Source: Promethearchaeia archaeon (GTDB lineage: Archaea > Asgardarchaeota > Lokiarchaeia > Sigyniarchaeales > SOKP01). From it: 6,062 bases of DNA. Shown one piece after another: positions 4,652 through 6,062 of the stretch (its first letter is position 1; each line of letters begins with the position of its first letter). Under the pieces are notes generated by a model. It was not told the DNA's origin and did no database searches. It saw only the letters and a list, made by a program, of their open reading frames with translations. The stretch spans positions 1 through 6,062 of the forward strand of contig JAHQWY010000232.1 of the NCBI GenBank assembly GCA_029856445.1, given 5' to 3'. The position numbers were made by a program, and so were the translations under genes.

Positions 4652-5980
4652 TCATGAAGATTGATGTCTTTGCTCTTGGGCTTGAATCACTGTTATTCCC
4701 TGTATTTCTTTATCAGTTTCACCACCCATTTTTCTGGCTGCTGACATATAAATTCCAATTGCCATTGTTGATTTTTCTGTTTTAGCTCTTTCAATAAATA
4801 CTTTTGAAGCGATCTCACTAACAATTTTATTAGTAGGTGAACTTACCCAAGCCCATTCGGCGAGGTGACAGGCCATCCTTAAATCGCCACTATTCATAAG
4901 CTCTAACGCTCTTTCAGCTAGCTTTACTGCGCCTCCAGCAAGATTTGCAATTTCTTTTGCTTGAACAATTTCGGGAGCGGGTTTTAGATGAGAAGGAGTA
5001 CCATCGTACCAACCTCCGTGCAATCGCCAAATATTTCTTACAATAAATTCAGGTTCATCATATATTGGTTTAAGGTATGGCTTTTCGTATAGATCTTCAG
5101 GTACTTCCACAGTATGAATAATTGTATCTAAAGATTCTCCTTTATTCATCAGAGATACTGTTTGTGTGTGAAGTGTTTCCAGCAAAAGAGCTGTATTATT
5201 TAATGCTTCATTAACCCGATCTGCACCAATAATAGGAACACCATGTCCTGGACATAAAATTTTAGGTTTATATTCTTCCATTTCCCGTAATGCCAACGCC
5301 CACTCATGAGCATAGCGTTGGACTTTTTGGGGATTTCCTGCATTTGGTATTCCCCAAATAAATAGATCACCTGTACATAAAATCTTTGTATCAATGAAAA
5401 AAACCCATGTATGATCATCAGTTTCTCCTCTTGCATGTTTTAGTTGAACCTGCACACCAGCAATTTGAATTTCTTTATCATCTCGATAAGTTAAATTCGG
5501 ATAATAAAAATCTTTCTTAAAAAATGGTTCACCTTTATTTCCTCTAAATTGTCTTAAATTAATAATTGCATTCCAAGAATTTGTTAATTTATATCGATCA
5601 AAACGATTATTAATTGATTCGTGTCCAATAATCCGAGGTATAGGCCAATTATTATGCTCACATTCCTCAATATAAGGTTTGATTCCAACATGATCAACAT
5701 GACCATGGGTAAATATTACCGTATTTATTTTTTGAGATGTAACTTCTCGTAAGGCCTTAAATTTTTGATTAACGTCAAAATCTGCGCCAGGATCAATTAT
5801 TATCAATCCCTCGTTAGTTTCTCTGATTATTGAATTTGAAAAACCTCTGTAAAACCATGTTCGTTGTGAGTTGTATTCATTTATTAGTTCTAGCCCACGG
5901 GGTATCCCAAATGGGTGATGAGAAAATGTATCTTTTCTTCCAACCCATAAATCTTCAGCAAGATCCAAAATTTTACCCAT
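4652..5980 (-). CDS. Alkylsulfatase-like metallo-beta-lactamase-fold hydrolase (short form)
   Basis: A cytoplasmic-looking protein of 442 residues (444 from the upstream ATG at 5986; numbering from that Met), with no signal peptide. The metal site is complete: THGHVDH at 93-99 (H94, H96, D98, H99), GETDDH at 187-192 with E188, CTGD with D207, and CPGHG with H248. E188 and D207 take the places of the glutamate ligands of SdsA1-type alkylsulfatases. Residues about 300-335 (RNIWRLHGGWYDGTPSHL) match the alkylsulfatase dimerisation domain, and helices follow to the end. Typical family enzymes are over 600 residues with a C-terminal SCP2-like domain; that domain is absent here. Sulfate-ester hydrolysis is possible, but another ester or thioester substrate is equally open. 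AGGT at 5992-5989 is two bases from the first ATG and eight from the second, so 5980 is preferred. It is a single gene, convergent with the radical SAM gene. Confidence 0.88.
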   Translation of the reverse strand: MGKILDLAEDLWVGRKDTFSHHPFGIPRGLELINEYNSQRTWFYRGFSNSIIRETNEGLIIIDPGADFDVNQKFKALREVTSQKINTVIFTHGHVDHVGIKPYIEECEHNNWPIPRIIGHESINNRFDRYKLTNSWNAIINLRQFRGNKGEPFFKKDFYYPNLTYRDDKEIQIAGVQVQLKHARGETDDHTWVFFIDTKILCTGDLFIWGIPNAGNPQKVQRYAHEWALALREMEEYKPKILCPGHGVPIIGADRVNEALNNTALLLETLHTQTVSLMNKGESLDTIIHTVEVPEDLYEKPYLKPIYDEPEFIVRNIWRLHGGWYDGTPSHLKPAPEIVQAKEIANLAGGAVKLAERALELMNSGDLRMACHLAEWAWVSSPTNKIVSEIASKVFIERAKTEKSTMAIGIYMSAARKMGGETDKEIQGITVIQAQEQRHQSS

Positions 5981-5988
5981 AATCATTA

Positions 5989-5992
5989 ACCT
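5989..5992 (-). promoter_or_regulatory. Shine-Dalgarno of the hydrolase gene
   Basis: AGGT on the minus strand lies eight bases before the ATG at 5980 and only two before the ATG at 5986. This spacing decides for the second start. The same AGGT core precedes the longin-like, propeller and radical SAM genes. Confidence 0.4.
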
Positions 5993-6028
5993 ATTTTATA
6001 GTTAAATTAAATTCATAGTTAATTGTGA

Positions 6029-6042
6029 TTATCTTAAGATAA
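6029..6042. promoter_or_regulatory. Perfect 14-bp palindrome upstream of the hydrolase gene
   Basis: TTATCTTAAGATAA equals its own reverse complement and lies about 45-60 bases before the hydrolase start codons, upstream of TATA-like sequence around 5995-6014. Position and symmetry fit a binding site for a dimeric regulator. AT-richness makes a chance palindrome possible. Confidence 0.4.
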
Positions 6043-6062
6043 AGATGATGTATCATTCTTAT

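Noticed and set aside
5200..5436. A 78-codon minus-strand frame inside the hydrolase gene
   Set aside because: It is an alternate frame of the metal-binding region of the hydrolase, whose own frame is intact with conserved ligands.

Overview
The window is AT-rich and reads as archaeal DNA, most likely from an Asgard (Lokiarchaeia-like) genome. Three lines of evidence point that way. One is a longin-type domain fragment of the kind found with Asgard small-GTPase machinery. Another is a large surface protein with a C-terminal membrane anchor ending in a basic tail, in Asgard style. The third is the promoter layout: TATA-like boxes sit about 20-25 bp before some ATGs that have no Shine-Dalgarno (leaderless genes), while other genes carry a short AGGT Shine-Dalgarno. 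The taxonomic call is inference, since no rRNA or other marker gene is present.

Layout from left to right. 1-230 (minus) is the 5' part of a longin/MON1-like gene that runs off the window. 231-512 is non-coding and contains an imperfect inverted repeat at 362-409. 513-692 (plus) is a short gene for a 59-residue protein with two membrane spans. 828-2819 (minus) encodes a 663-residue extracellular protein: signal/anchor, eight hybrid FG-GAP/PQQ-like propeller blades, calcium-binding DxDxDG repeats, an Ig-like domain and a C-terminal membrane helix. A 148-bp divergent promoter region follows. 2968-3693 (plus) is an unusual short-chain dehydrogenase, and 17-20 bp behind it is a radical SAM protein (to 4598), so the two look like one operon. 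A hairpin plus A/T-tract terminator lies between this operon and the converging minus-strand gene 4652-5980, a short alkylsulfatase-like metallo-beta-lactamase hydrolase. Its upstream region, at the window's right edge, carries a perfect 14-bp palindrome.

How the genes relate: the SDR and radical SAM pair are probably co-transcribed and may act on one substrate, but neither substrate can be read from sequence. The SDR is odd because the first Gly of its TGxxxGIG motif is Glu and the catalytic Ser position is Met, while Tyr and Lys are kept. The propeller protein and the hydrolase are separately promoted and have no evident link to that operon. I see no mobile element, CRISPR array, tRNA or rRNA. 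Nothing here amounts to a clear new multi-gene system; the SDR/radical SAM pair is the best candidate.
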